Below, piece by piece: positions 7,366 to 16,342 of a DNA stretch of 64,000 nt. Source of the stretch: Tepidimonas fonticaldi (GTDB lineage Bacteria; Pseudomonadota; Gammaproteobacteria; Burkholderiales; Burkholderiaceae_C); the NCBI RefSeq assembly GCF_007556755.1, contig NZ_VJOO01000002.1, positions 145,060-209,059 on the forward strand, in the 5' to 3' direction. Positions within the stretch are counted from its first letter, which is position 1. Every line of letters begins with the position of its first letter. The position numbers were made by a program, and so were the translations under genes. The notes below the pieces were generated by a model, which was not told the origin of the DNA, searched no databases, and saw only the letters and a program-made list of their open reading frames with translations.

Positions 7366-9558
7366 ATGTCGGGGAAACAGCCGGTCGAGGTACTGCTTCG
7401 CCCAGCGGTGGAGCTATACACCGTTGCCGCATGCGCGGGCGCCGCGTTTCTGTCCCTGGTGGCCCCATGGTCGCTCGCGCTGAGCCCGTCCATGGGCGTC
7501 GGCAGCGCGCTGGCGTTCGGCGCCTACGGTGCCATCCGCTACCGCGATGCCCGCGTCATCCTGCGCTACCGGCGCAACATCCGCCGCCTGCCGCGCTACG
7601 TGATGACCAGCAAGGACGTGCCGGTCAGCCAGCAGCGGCTGTTCGTGGGGCGCGGGTTCCTGTGGGAGCAGAAGCACACCCATAGGCTCATGCAAACGTA
7701 CCGGCCGGAGTTCCGCCGCTACGTCGAGCCCACACCAGCCTACCGGCTGGCGCGACGGCTGGAAGAACGGCTGGAGTACGCGCCGTTCCCGCTGTCCCGG
7801 CTGTCGAAACTCACCGGCTGGGACGTACCTTTCAACCCGGTGCGGCCGTTGCCGCCTGTGGGCGGCCTGCCGCGCCTGCACGGCATCGAACCCGAGGAGA
7901 TGGACGTCAGCCTGCCGCTGGGCGAGCGCGTCGGCCACTCGCTGGTGCTGGGCACGACGCGCGTCGGCAAGACCCGGCTGGCCGAACTATTCGTGACCCA
8001 GGACATCCGGCGCGTGAACGCCGCGGGCGAGCACGAGGTGGTGATCGTCATTGACCCCAAGGGCGATGCCGATCTCCTGAAGCGGATGTACGTCGAGGCT
8101 AAGCGCGCCGGCCGCGAAGGCGAGTTCTACGTCTTCCACCTGGGATGGCCGGACATCTCCGCGCGCTACAACGCCGTGGGGCGATTCGGGCGTATATCGG
8201 AAGTCGCCACCCGCGTTGCGGGGCAGCTTTCCGGTGAAGGCAACTCGGCCGCCTTCCGAGAGTTTGCGTGGCGGTTCGTCAACATCATTGCCCGCGCCCT
8301 GGTGGAGCTGGGACAGCGGCCCGACTACATGCTGATCCAACGGCACGTCATCAACATCGACGCGCTGTTCATCGAGTACGCCCAGCATTACTTCGCCAAG
8401 ACCGAGCCCAGGGCCTGGGAGGTGATCGTCCAGATCGAGGCCAAGCTCAACGAGAAGAACATCCCGCGCAACATGATCGGGCGCGAGAAGCGCGTGGTGG
8501 CGCTGGAGCAGTACCTCTCGCAGGCGCGCAACTACGACCCGGTGCTGGATGGCCTGCGCTCGGCGGTTCGCTACGACAAGACGTACTTCGACAAGATCGT
8601 CGCATCGCTGCTGCCGCTGCTGGAGAAGCTCACTAGCGGCAAGATCGCGCAGCTCCTGGCCCCGAACTACTCCGACCTGGCCGACCCGCGCCCGATCTTC
8701 GACTGGATGCAGATCATCCGTAAGAGGGCCATCGTCTATGTGGGCCTGGATGCGCTCTCCGACGCCGAGGTCGCCACCGCGGTCGGCAACTCGATGTTCA
8801 GCGATCTCGTGTCGGTCGCCGGGCATATCTACAAGCATGGGATCGACGATGGCCTGCCGGGCGCATCGGCCGGTGCGCGCGTGCCGATCAACGTCCATGC
8901 CGACGAGTTCAACGAATTGATGGGCGACGAGTTCATCCCGCTGATCAACAAGGGCGGCGGTGCCGGCCTGCAAGTCACTGCGTACACGCAGACCCTGTCG
9001 GACATCGAGGCCCGCATCGGCAACCGCGCGAAGGCAGGCCAGGTGATCGGGAATTTCAACAACCTGTTCATGCTGCGCGTGCGCGAGACCGCGACCGCCG
9101 AACTGCTGACCCGGCAATTGCCGAAGGTCGAGGTCTATACGACCACCATCGTCAGCGGCGCGACCGACAGCTCGGACATTCGCGGGGCGACGGATTTCAC
9201 GTCGAACACTCAGGACCGCATCAGCATGTCCAGCGTGCCGATGATCGAGCCGTCGCACGTCGTCGGCCTGCCGAAAGGCCAGTGCTTCGCGTTGCTGCAG
9301 GGCGGCCAGCTTTGGAAAGTGCGCATGCCGCTGCCGGCGCCGGACCCGGACGAAGTGATGCCGGCAGACTTGCAGCAACTGGCCGGGTACATGCGCCAGA
9401 GCTACAGCGAAGCGACGCAGTGGTGGGAGTTCACCAGTTCCCCCGCCTTGCAGGACACGGGCCTGCCCGACGACCTGCTGGATGACGCCGCTGCGGCCGA
9501 ACCTCCCGCGGTGGCCATTGCCACCGACGAGGACACCGGCAACAAGGCCTCGCCATGA
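7366..9558 (+). CDS. traD: TraD-type conjugative coupling ATPase
   Basis: A 730-residue VirD4/TraD coupling protein (TIGR03743 type). Two N-terminal membrane helices lie at about residues 17-55. Walker A is GTTRVGKT at 196-203 and Walker B is VVIVIDPKGD with Asp near 230. The later motifs INVHADEFNELMGDEFIPL and QVTAYTQTLSDIEARIG are also characteristic. It links the relaxase-DNA complex to the secretion channel at the inner membrane and drives DNA export. Length and motif order are normal for ICEclc-type elements. It overlaps the TIGR03747 gene by 4 bases. Confidence 0.95.
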   Translation: MSGKQPVEVLLRPAVELYTVAACAGAAFLSLVAPWSLALSPSMGVGSALAFGAYGAIRYRDARVILRYRRNIRRLPRYVMTSKDVPVSQQRLFVGRGFLWEQKHTHRLMQTYRPEFRRYVEPTPAYRLARRLEERLEYAPFPLSRLSKLTGWDVPFNPVRPLPPVGGLPRLHGIEPEEMDVSLPLGERVGHSLVLGTTRVGKTRLAELFVTQDIRRVNAAGEHEVVIVIDPKGDADLLKRMYVEAKRAGREGEFYVFHLGWPDISARYNAVGRFGRISEVATRVAGQLSGEGNSAAFREFAWRFVNIIARALVELGQRPDYMLIQRHVINIDALFIEYAQHYFAKTEPRAWEVIVQIEAKLNEKNIPRNMIGREKRVVALEQYLSQARNYDPVLDGLRSAVRYDKTYFDKIVASLLPLLEKLTSGKIAQLLAPNYSDLADPRPIFDWMQIIRKRAIVYVGLDALSDAEVATAVGNSMFSDLVSVAGHIYKHGIDDGLPGASAGARVPINVHADEFNELMGDEFIPLINKGGGAGLQVTAYTQTLSDIEARIGNRAKAGQVIGNFNNLFMLRVRETATAELLTRQLPKVEVYTTTIVSGATDSSDIRGATDFTSNTQDRISMSSVPMIEPSHVVGLPKGQCFALLQGGQLWKVRMPLPAPDPDEVMPADLQQLAGYMRQSYSEATQWWEFTSSPALQDTGLPDDLLDDAAAAEPPAVAIATDEDTGNKASP

Positions 9559-10316
9559 AGGACGCCGCCTCGACTGCACAACGGGAGCAGAACCAGCGCC
9601 AGGGCCTGATCGTCGGCACCATCACCTTGCCGTTCCGGCTGCTCGGGGTGCTGATCGGCTCGCTGCTGTTCTCGATCGTCGTGGAGTGCGTCGGCATGCA
9701 CCTGTTCTGGAAGGACCAGGGCTGGCGGCACTCGCAGCAGATGTTGCAGTACGAACTGGGGCACCTGTCCAGCCACTTCACGCGCAGCGTCGTCGTGCAG
9801 GAGCCGGGGCGCACCGCGCACGAACTGGTGGATACCGGCTACGAATGGGTATTCGTTCGCTCCGGGCTGCTGGAGCGCATGAGCCAGACCGCCGAGCGCG
9901 CCCGCGCGCCGAGCCACGGGAGGATCCAGGACGGGGGGCGCAACTTTCGCTACTACATCAGCCAGGTCTATGTCTGGACCGAGAACTACCTGATTGCCGC
10001 GGCCTTCACCACCCTCACGTTTCTGGTGCGCCTGCTGGTTCTGGTGCTCACGTTGCCGCTGATCTGCACCGCGGCGTTCGTCGGCCTGATCGACGGTCTT
10101 GTGCGGCGGGACGTGCGCCGGTTCGGCGCAGGCCGGGAATCCGGCTTCATCTACCACCGCGCGAAGGCGAGCCTGATGCCGCTGGCCGTGCTGCCGTGGG
10201 TCACGTACCTGGCCTTGCCGATCTCTGTGCATCCACTGCTGATCCTGCTGCCCAGCGCAGCCTTGCTGGGACTGGCCGTGAGCCTGACTGCGGGCAGCTT
10301 CAAAAAATACTTGTGA
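9555..10316 (+). CDS. ICE membrane protein of the TIGR03747 family
   Basis: A 253-residue integral membrane protein with hydrophobic segments near residues 18-45 (GTITLPFRLLGVLIGSLLFS), about 140-175 and about 200-240. The signatures GMHLFWKDQGWRHSQQML, LVDTGYEWVFVRSGLLERM and YYISQVYVWTENYLIAA identify TIGR03747. It always follows traD in this type of element and is the last gene of the first transfer operon. The next gene runs in the opposite direction. Confidence 0.9.
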   Translation: MKDAASTAQREQNQRQGLIVGTITLPFRLLGVLIGSLLFSIVVECVGMHLFWKDQGWRHSQQMLQYELGHLSSHFTRSVVVQEPGRTAHELVDTGYEWVFVRSGLLERMSQTAERARAPSHGRIQDGGRNFRYYISQVYVWTENYLIAAAFTTLTFLVRLLVLVLTLPLICTAAFVGLIDGLVRRDVRRFGAGRESGFIYHRAKASLMPLAVLPWVTYLALPISVHPLLILLPSAALLGLAVSLTAGSFKKYL

Positions 10317-10362
10317 TGACAGAGAAACCAGATCATTAGGCAACTCATTCAGTATTTCTTAT

Positions 10363-11292
10363 TTATTGAATTTGCTGACCAAGGATTTTCTCGCGATACA
10401 TATTGGCCAAATGGCGCGCCCTCATGCTCCACTGCTCTGTAATCTTTGGGAAATCTGTTGCGCCGCGCCCATCCATTCCTTGCAATGTAACGTAGCCCTG
10501 CCCATCCTGTCCGCGTACAAAAGCTATGTAGTTATATATTGAATCTCGAAATTCAGTGAGAGCATAAAAGAAGGCATCGCCAGCCGGAAGCGCACGAGAT
10601 AAGTCAATGCGACCTTGGGCATATAAAAAATCATTGACACCCTTCATTCCCCATCCTACCCGATCCAACTCAATGTAAAGATTGTCCACGGCGTCATAAT
10701 GCACAGATGGAATGTAACCACATGAAAAGTCCCATGTTTCGAGCCAGTCGAGAAAGTCAGACCTGAAATATGAAGGAACAATATTTTGAAGTGTGGCTAT
10801 GGAATCCGCCATCTGCTGAGGCGTTAATGCGCTCCTGGCAACTTGAAATGCTGATGGGAAAATTCTCTTACAGACATCTTGTGGGATAAAACTAATATCA
10901 GAAATTTCACCCCAATAGACCACGTGAACCGGAAAAATCGATCCATCCAGCCTTTTGTGTTGAGTGCCATGGAACTGATGATGATTTATGCTGGTATGGC
11001 GATTTGCCGTTGTGAAAATCACATAACAACCAATCGGCTCAGGGAAGGAATCGGTCTTACTCAACTCAGCCGTAACGTCTGTAGAGTTTAGTTGATTAAC
11101 AAATTTTGCCTGCCCAAACACTGAGTAGCCGCCAACGGCAGGAAAAATGTCAATGCCATGCTGCCTTTGCCCATTTCCGCCGTATCTTCTGAATTGCACG
11201 TCATACCTCATATTCCGCGCGACCCAGTCCCTCATGAGGTAGCAGCAAATTTCCTCAAAATCTTGATCAGTTCTAAAGGTCAGTCCTTGCAT
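10363..11292 (-). CDS. Mrr-like PD-(D/E)xK nuclease, lone reversed cargo gene
   Basis: A 309-residue protein. The start at 11292 is chosen because AGGA precedes it and the nuclease domain begins right after; 40 codons of open frame further upstream lack a binding site. Residues 1-80 carry FEEICCYLMRDW, then RRYGGNGQRQHGIDIFP and YSVFGQAKFVNQ. The E...G(I)D...QxK pattern is typical of Mrr-like restriction endonuclease domains. The remaining 200 residues match nothing I recognise. The gene is visibly more AT-rich than its neighbours and runs against the transfer operons exactly at the boundary between two of them. A defence role (for example type IV restriction or anti-phage activity) is an inference; no methylase or partner gene lies beside it. 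Confidence 0.65.
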   Translation of the reverse strand: MQGLTFRTDQDFEEICCYLMRDWVARNMRYDVQFRRYGGNGQRQHGIDIFPAVGGYSVFGQAKFVNQLNSTDVTAELSKTDSFPEPIGCYVIFTTANRHTSINHHQFHGTQHKRLDGSIFPVHVVYWGEISDISFIPQDVCKRIFPSAFQVARSALTPQQMADSIATLQNIVPSYFRSDFLDWLETWDFSCGYIPSVHYDAVDNLYIELDRVGWGMKGVNDFLYAQGRIDLSRALPAGDAFFYALTEFRDSIYNYIAFVRGQDGQGYVTLQGMDGRGATDFPKITEQWSMRARHLANMYREKILGQQIQ

Positions 11293-11430
11293 TTTTATCC
11301 TGGATCTTTGTAAGAGCGTTGATATTTTGCCACGCGGCCGGTGGAAATTCCCTTCTTGAATTCTGGCCTGACGACCACTCCCTGAGCGAACTGGACGCAC
11401 GCTGCCAATCAAACCGATCAGCGCAGTTTC

Positions 11431-11445
11431 CTATTGTTTGCTGCC
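11431..11445 (+). promoter_or_regulatory. Shared ATTGTTTGCTG element before the second transfer operon
   Basis: CTATTGTTTGCTGCC has its core at 11433-11440, 68 bases before the RAQPRD start codon. It matches the elements at 4210 and 20789 in core sequence and spacing. A CTGATCA lies about 30 bases further down and recurs after the 20789 copy. It shows that the operon downstream of the reversed nuclease gene probably has its own promoter. Confidence 0.55.
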
Positions 11446-11500
11446 TGCAGTCACCCTGAACTCCACCATCGCACTATTCTGATCACACAGGAATGGCGCG

Positions 11501-11881
11501 ATGTTGGCTCCGATCTGGCAGCGCGCCGCGCATCGCGGCGTGCCCATTTTTCTCGTGACGGCCCTGCTGCTGGGTCAGTCCCCGATGGCGTTGGCCGAGT
11601 CCCCCGCACAGCGCCAGGAGCTGGTCGCCGCGCTGCGCCAACTCGACGCGCTGGAGCGCACCGTCGCCGACAGCGCCGCGCGTGCCCCCATCCAGCCGGG
11701 CGAGCGCTACCACTTCGATTACCCGCGGTTGCTGGCTGACTTGGCGCGCGTGCGCGCCGGCATCCAGGCCCATCTCACACCGTCGCGTGCCCAGCCGCGC
11801 GACCCCTCCGAACTGGCCAGCGACTACCGCACCGAGCGGTCCGCTTCGCCATCGCCGACGACTACGGAAGCCAAGCCATGA
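11501..11881 (+). CDS. RAQPRD-family ICE protein (TIGR01690)
   Basis: A 126-residue exported protein with signal sequence VPIFLVTALLLGQSPMALA. The family signature RAQPRDPSEL lies near residue 95. The rest is helical (QRQELVAALRQLDALERTV). These small periplasmic proteins are conserved at the head of the second MPF_G operon; their precise role is unknown. It overlaps the next gene by ATGA. Confidence 0.9.
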   Translation: MLAPIWQRAAHRGVPIFLVTALLLGQSPMALAESPAQRQELVAALRQLDALERTVADSAARAPIQPGERYHFDYPRLLADLARVRAGIQAHLTPSRAQPRDPSELASDYRTERSASPSPTTTEAKP

Positions 11882-12111
11882 ACGGCGCCCAGGTCTCGGC
11901 ATTTCAAGCCAACAGCGGCATCGCGCCTTCGGCGATGGCGACCGTCCTGGTCGGCGCCGTGTTCGCGGTGCTCCTCGTCTGGGGCGTCTGGGCCATCCGA
12001 ACGGCCTACGTGGGGTGGTCCGAGAGCCGCCTCAACCAGCGCCAGTTCCTCGGCGTCTGCATCCGCTTCGTCGCGATGTACCTCGTCCTGAGCTTCTTCC
12101 TCCTCTCCTGA
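11878..12111 (+). CDS. ICE membrane protein of the TIGR03758 family
   Basis: A 77-residue protein with two membrane helices (MATVLVGAVFAVLLVWGVWA and IRFVAMYLVLSFFLLS) joined by a short polar loop. Size, topology and place between RAQPRD and TIGR03745 identify it as TIGR03758 (PFL_4701 type). The small two-helix build resembles conjugative pilin-like subunits or channel membrane proteins; its exact role is not established. Confidence 0.88.
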   Translation: MNGAQVSAFQANSGIAPSAMATVLVGAVFAVLLVWGVWAIRTAYVGWSESRLNQRQFLGVCIRFVAMYLVLSFFLLS

Positions 12112-12127
12112 CCTGAAAGGCACGACC

Positions 12128-12487
12128 ATGCAAAACCGCATCCTCCATTCCCGCCTTGCCCAGCGCGCCGCTGTGGCACTGGGCTCCGCCGCGCTGCCCG
12201 CGCTGTCGTTCGCGCAAGGCTTGCCGCAGTTGGAAAACCCGACCCGCGGCACCGGCAACGGCATCATGGAAACGATCAGGAACTACGGCTACGACATCAT
12301 CATGCTCGTAGCCCTCCTGGTCGTGGCGTCGATGTTCATCGGCGTCTGCTACCACGCCTACGGCACCTACGCGGAAATCCACACCGGCCGCAAGACCTGG
12401 GGCCAGTTTGGCCTCACCGTCGCGATCGGTGCCGTGCTGCTCGTGATCGGCATCTGGCTGCTCACCGAAGCCACCGGCATCCTGTAA
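12128..12487 (+). CDS. ICE membrane protein of the TIGR03745 family
   Basis: A 119-residue protein with an N-terminal signal region (AALGSAALPALSFAQG) and two further membrane helices (YDIIMLVALLVVASMFIGVC and LTVAIGAVLLVIGIWLLT) around the conserved HAYGTYAEIHTGRKTWGQFG. This is the TIGR03745 (PFL_4702) pattern, a candidate pilin-type or VirB2/VirB3-like component. It lies 16 bases after the previous gene and 12 before the next, in one operon. Confidence 0.9.
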   Translation: MQNRILHSRLAQRAAVALGSAALPALSFAQGLPQLENPTRGTGNGIMETIRNYGYDIIMLVALLVVASMFIGVCYHAYGTYAEIHTGRKTWGQFGLTVAIGAVLLVIGIWLLTEATGIL

Positions 12488-12499
12488 GGCGAGGCCGGT

Positions 12500-12910
12500 A
12501 TGTCCGAGCAGCAGCACGTCCGTGCGGACGGGACGGTCACGTTCCTTCCGCATCGGCTCAACCGCCACCCTGTTGTCGTGCGCGGCCTCACCGCCGACGA
12601 ACTGTGGATCTGCTGCGGCCTGTCCGGCGCCGCCGGCCTGCTGGTCGGCGCGCCGCTGTCCTGGGTGTTCCGCACGATCGCCATCGCGCCGACGTTCGTC
12701 GTCCTGGGCGTGGCCCTGGGCGTCTTCATCGGCGGCGGCATCCTGCGCCGGCTCAAGCGCGGGCGCCCCGACACCTGGCTGTACCGGCAACTGCAATGGC
12801 GCATCGCCACGCGCCATCCACTGATGGCGGGATGGGTAGGCGGCCACGTGCTGATCTCGCGCTCCGGCTTCTGGTCCACCCGAAGGTCCGTTGCAAGGGG
12901 GGCACGATGA
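12500..12910 (+). CDS. TIGR03750-family conjugal transfer protein
   Basis: A 136-residue inner-membrane protein with a soluble start (VTFLPHRLNRHPVVVRGLTADELW). Two adjacent membrane helices lie at about residues 35-80, and an Arg-rich tail ends YRQLQWRIATRHPLMAGWVG. This corresponds to the TraL/VirB3-like TIGR03750 family. It overlaps the next gene by ATGA. Confidence 0.9.
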   Translation: MSEQQHVRADGTVTFLPHRLNRHPVVVRGLTADELWICCGLSGAAGLLVGAPLSWVFRTIAIAPTFVVLGVALGVFIGGGILRRLKRGRPDTWLYRQLQWRIATRHPLMAGWVGGHVLISRSGFWSTRRSVARGAR

Positions 12911-13599
12911 GCCGCTTCAAGAACGAGATCACCCACCTGCAGGCGCACATCAAGACGCTTCGCCTGGGTGCTGGTGCGCTGGTCATCGTCGCCCTGGTCA
13001 TGGGCGGTGGCTGGTGGAGCGCGCCGCGCGACCTGACCATCCACGTCCCGCCCGACCTGCGCTCGGGCAGTACCCGCAAGTGGTGGGAAGTGCCGCCCGA
13101 ATCGGTCTATGCGTTCACGTTCTACGTGTTCCAGACCCTCAACCGCTGGCCGACGAACGGCGAAGAGGACTATCCGCGCAACCTCCACACGCTCTCGCCG
13201 TACCTTACCCCGTCCTGCCAGGCCTTCCTGCGCGCGGACTACGACTACCGCCGTTCCACGGGCGAGCTGCGCCAGCGCGTGCGCGGGATTTATGAGATCC
13301 CCGGCCGCGGCTACGGCGACGACCCCACGGCGCGCGTGCGCGTGGTCTCCGACCGCGACTGGGTGGTGACGCTCGACATCACCGCCGACGAGTACTACGG
13401 CGCCGAGCAGGTCAAGCGCGCGCTCGTGCGCTACCCGGTGAAGGTCACGCGGGTGGACGTCGATCCCGCCCGCAACCCCTTCGGCCTGGCGCTGGACTGC
13501 TACGACGGCGCGCCCCAGCGCATCAGCGCACCGGAGCCGACTCGCCCGGCACCTGGCGGCCTGTCTCCGCAAGCGCCCCAAGGAGGAAACACCCCATGA
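12907..13599 (+). CDS. TIGR03746-family ICE protein (TraE/VirB8-like)
   Basis: A 230-residue protein with one N-terminal membrane helix (LGAGALVIVALVMGGGWWSA) and a periplasmic domain with YAFTFYVFQTLNRWPTNGEEDY, RRSTGELRQRVRGIYE and WVVTLDITADEYYG. This matches TIGR03746 (PFL_4703), the VirB8/TraE-like assembly factor of MPF_G systems. A Pro-rich tail closes it. It overlaps both neighbours by 4 bases. Confidence 0.9.
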   Translation: MSRFKNEITHLQAHIKTLRLGAGALVIVALVMGGGWWSAPRDLTIHVPPDLRSGSTRKWWEVPPESVYAFTFYVFQTLNRWPTNGEEDYPRNLHTLSPYLTPSCQAFLRADYDYRRSTGELRQRVRGIYEIPGRGYGDDPTARVRVVSDRDWVVTLDITADEYYGAEQVKRALVRYPVKVTRVDVDPARNPFGLALDCYDGAPQRISAPEPTRPAPGGLSPQAPQGGNTP

Positions 13600-14513
13600 A
13601 GCATCCTGTACTCGTGCTGCTGGGGCTGCTGGCCGTGGCCGCGGCACCCGTCTCCCATGCTGTGGAGATTCTGCGGTGGGAACGCATGCCGCTGGCGGTG
13701 CCGCTGAAGGTCGGCCAGGAGCGCATCGTGTTCATCGACCGGAACGTCCGCGTGGGCGTGCCCGCAGGCGTGGGCGAACGCCTGCGCGTGCAGAGCGCAG
13801 GTGGCGCGGTGTACCTGCGCGCCAGCGAGCCGATCGAGCCCACGCGGCTGCAATTGCAGGACGCCGACACGGGCGCGCTGATCCTGCTCGACATTGCGGC
13901 CGAGCCGCCCAAAGACGGCGAAGCCGAGCTGGAGCCGGTGCGCATCGTCGAGGGCAGCAGCACCCCTGCGCGCTACGGCGATCAGCCAGGCGGTGCCGAT
14001 GAGGCCCCGGCACGCGCCCAGGACCAAGCAGGTACGCGGGCGACCCGGCGCGAAACCCCGGTTCCGGTCGTCCTGACGCGCTTCGCCGCGCAGAACCTCT
14101 ACGCGCCGCTGCGCACTGTGGAGTCGCTGCCTGGCGTCATGCGGGTGAACCTGCGCCGTGACCTCGACCTCGGCACGCTGATGCCGACGCTGCCGGTGCG
14201 CGCGGTCGCGCTCGCGTCGTGGCGTCTGGAAGACCAGTGGGTCACGGCCGTGCGCCTGACCAACAGCAGCAGCGGCTGGGTCACGCTCGACCCGCGCGTG
14301 CTGCAAGGCGATTTCCTCACCGCCACCTTCCAGCACGAAGCGCTCGGACCGCGCGGGACGCCCGAGGACACGACCGTCCTGTACCTGGTGACGCGCGGGC
14401 ACGGCCTCGCGCAATCGCTGCTGCCGGCGATCCACCGCTTCGACCCGGCCGTGCATCTGCCGCAGCGGGAAGCTGAAGCCGACGATGGCAAGGAGGCCCG
14501 CCATGCGCAGTAA
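13596..14513 (+). CDS. TIGR03749-family ICE protein (TraK/VirB9-like)
   Basis: A 305-residue exported protein with signal sequence VLVLLGLLAVAAAPVSHA. The N-terminal beta-rich domain has ILRWERMPLAVPLKVGQERIV. After an Ala/Pro linker the C-terminal domain has TRFAAQNLYAPLRTVESLPG and LTNSSSGWVTLDPRVLQGDF. The TIGR03749 (PFL_4704) family is the TraK/VirB9-like outer-ring component of the channel. It overlaps the next gene by 11 bases. Confidence 0.9.
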   Translation: MKHPVLVLLGLLAVAAAPVSHAVEILRWERMPLAVPLKVGQERIVFIDRNVRVGVPAGVGERLRVQSAGGAVYLRASEPIEPTRLQLQDADTGALILLDIAAEPPKDGEAELEPVRIVEGSSTPARYGDQPGGADEAPARAQDQAGTRATRRETPVPVVLTRFAAQNLYAPLRTVESLPGVMRVNLRRDLDLGTLMPTLPVRAVALASWRLEDQWVTAVRLTNSSSGWVTLDPRVLQGDFLTATFQHEALGPRGTPEDTTVLYLVTRGHGLAQSLLPAIHRFDPAVHLPQREAEADDGKEARHAQ

Positions 14514-15921
14514 CGGCTTGCTCAAGTGGCTGATGATCCCGGTCGCCTTGCTGGTGCTGTTCGTTGCTATCCGGCTGTTCTCCGGTGGAAGCACGTCGGC
14601 ACCGCCCGCCGCGGATGCTGGCTCCAAGCTCACGCCCGAGGAAATGAAGGCGTTGGGCATCGAAGGCGATACCCCGCGCGATACCGTGGCAACGCTCGTC
14701 GCCCAGGTGAAACAGTTGCGCACCGAGCTTCAGACCGCGCTGACCGACAACAAGTCGCAGCGCGAGGAAAACCAGCGGCTGCGCCAGCGGGAGAACTCCA
14801 TTGATCAGCGCATCAATTCGGCCCTCGAATCCGAGCGCTCCAACCTGCGCCGCGACCAGGAACAGGCGGCCAGCGCGCGCCAGCAGACCGAGGGGCTGCT
14901 CGCCGACCTGCAGCGGCGCCTGGACAGCATTGGCGGGCGCGGCGGCGGTCACGCTGATCTGCCGGTGGGCCTGGGGCTGCGCGGCGGCGACGAGGCCGGC
15001 ATGGAAGGCGGCATGCGCTGGGTCGAACCGGACGACGCGAAGAAGGCCGAGGGCCGCAATGGCAGTCGTGGCGCAGGCAGCGGCATGAGCTTCCCGACGA
15101 GCTTCGGCCCGGCACAAAGCACACTGGAAACCACCGCGGAAACCGTGGCGAACGCCGGCGCAGGTGCGGCAGGCGTCAAGAGCGCCAAGCCGGTCTATAC
15201 CGTGCCGACCAACTCGACACTGATGGGCTCCGTGGCGATGACGGCGCTGATTGGGCGCGTGCCGATCGACGGGACGGTGAACGATCCGTACCCCTTCAAG
15301 GTGCTGGTCGGGCCGGACAATCTGACTGCCAACGGCATCGACATTCCCGACGTGGCCGGCGCGGTGTTCTCCGGAACCGCATCGGGCGACTGGACGCTCT
15401 CGTGCGTGCGCGGCCAGGTTCGCAGCATCACCTTCGTCTTCAACGACGGCACGATCCGCACGATTCCCGAAGACCGCGAAGGCAACCAGCAGAACAACCA
15501 GCAGCGCGACGGCCTGGGCTGGATCAGCGACCCGCACGGCATCCCGTGCGTCAGCGGCGAACGGCGCAGCAACGCCCAGCAGTACCTCGGGTCGCAAGCT
15601 CTGATCACCGCGGCCGGAGCCGGCGTGGCCTCGCTCATCGAGAGCGACAGCGGCCGCATGTCCTACGTCGGCTCGGACGGCGCCATCGGCACCGTGGGCA
15701 TCAGCGGCAAGGAAGCAGTCGGCCAGATCCTCGCGGGCGGCGTCCGGGACATGTCGACCTGGGTCAACAAGCTCTACGGACAGGCTTTCGCCGCCGTCTA
15801 TGTGCAGCCAGGCGCCAAGGTCGCCGTCCACCTCGAAAAGCCGCTGGCCATCGATCACGACCCCGAAGGCCGGCGCGTCGATCACCGTGCAGGAGAAAGC
15901 CATGCGCTCGAACTCGATTAA
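14503..15921 (+). CDS. TIGR03752-family ICE protein (TraB/VirB10-like)
   Basis: A 472-residue protein. The start at 14503 is set by AAGGAGG at 14490-14496; an ATG at 14485 has no site. One membrane helix near residues 8-25 (MIPVALLVLFVAIRLFSG) is followed by a coiled coil (residues 60-150), a Gly-rich linker and a beta-barrel-like C-terminal domain (YTVPTNSTLMGSVAMTALIG, GQVRSITFVFNDGTIRTIPE). It is TIGR03752 (PFL_4705), the VirB10/TraB-like protein that spans the periplasm and couples inner and outer membrane parts of the channel. It overlaps the lipoprotein gene by 20 bases. Confidence 0.92.
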   Translation: MRSNGLLKWLMIPVALLVLFVAIRLFSGGSTSAPPAADAGSKLTPEEMKALGIEGDTPRDTVATLVAQVKQLRTELQTALTDNKSQREENQRLRQRENSIDQRINSALESERSNLRRDQEQAASARQQTEGLLADLQRRLDSIGGRGGGHADLPVGLGLRGGDEAGMEGGMRWVEPDDAKKAEGRNGSRGAGSGMSFPTSFGPAQSTLETTAETVANAGAGAAGVKSAKPVYTVPTNSTLMGSVAMTALIGRVPIDGTVNDPYPFKVLVGPDNLTANGIDIPDVAGAVFSGTASGDWTLSCVRGQVRSITFVFNDGTIRTIPEDREGNQQNNQQRDGLGWISDPHGIPCVSGERRSNAQQYLGSQALITAAGAGVASLIESDSGRMSYVGSDGAIGTVGISGKEAVGQILAGGVRDMSTWVNKLYGQAFAAVYVQPGAKVAVHLEKPLAIDHDPEGRRVDHRAGESHALELD

Positions 15922-16342
15922 GGGCCTCGCGCTGGCCGCGGCCGTCGCCGTGCTCAGCGGTTGCGCCACCAGCAAGGAAGAACTGCTGACCCATAGCGAC
16001 CGCACCATGATGGACATCTGGCAGCAGGAAACGGGTGGCGGCGGCAGTGGCACCGGCCAGGTCGCGCGCCGGCAGTTGCTCGACGCGCGCCAGAGCCTGC
16101 GCCGGCCGCTGACCGACGCCGATGTGCAGGCTGCGCCCGTCGAGCAGATGCGCTACACGCGCACGGCGCGCAACGAGGTTTATCGCCAGTTCCAGCGCCT
16201 GCCCAACCCCGATCTCGTCATGTATGTGTACCCGCACCTGGCGGGCACGGACCCCGTGCCGGTTCCGGGCTACACGACGGTCTTCCCCCTGTACCAGCGC
16301 GTGCAGTACGCCATGCCCGGTGAACGGCTGGAGGACTATTGA
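15902..16342 (+). CDS. TIGR03751-family conjugal transfer lipoprotein (TraV/VirB7-like)
   Basis: A 146-residue lipoprotein with a signal sequence ending in VLSGC (lipobox near residue 20). The conserved family tail includes YRQFQRLPNPDLVMYVYPHL and PVPGYTTVFPLYQRVQY. It probably anchors the outer-membrane ring formed with the VirB9- and VirB10-like proteins. The start at 15902 lies within the upstream gene. The stop TGA shares its last base with the ATG of the VirB4-like gene. Confidence 0.9.
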   Translation: MRSNSIKGLALAAAVAVLSGCATSKEELLTHSDRTMMDIWQQETGGGGSGTGQVARRQLLDARQSLRRPLTDADVQAAPVEQMRYTRTARNEVYRQFQRLPNPDLVMYVYPHLAGTDPVPVPGYTTVFPLYQRVQYAMPGERLEDY

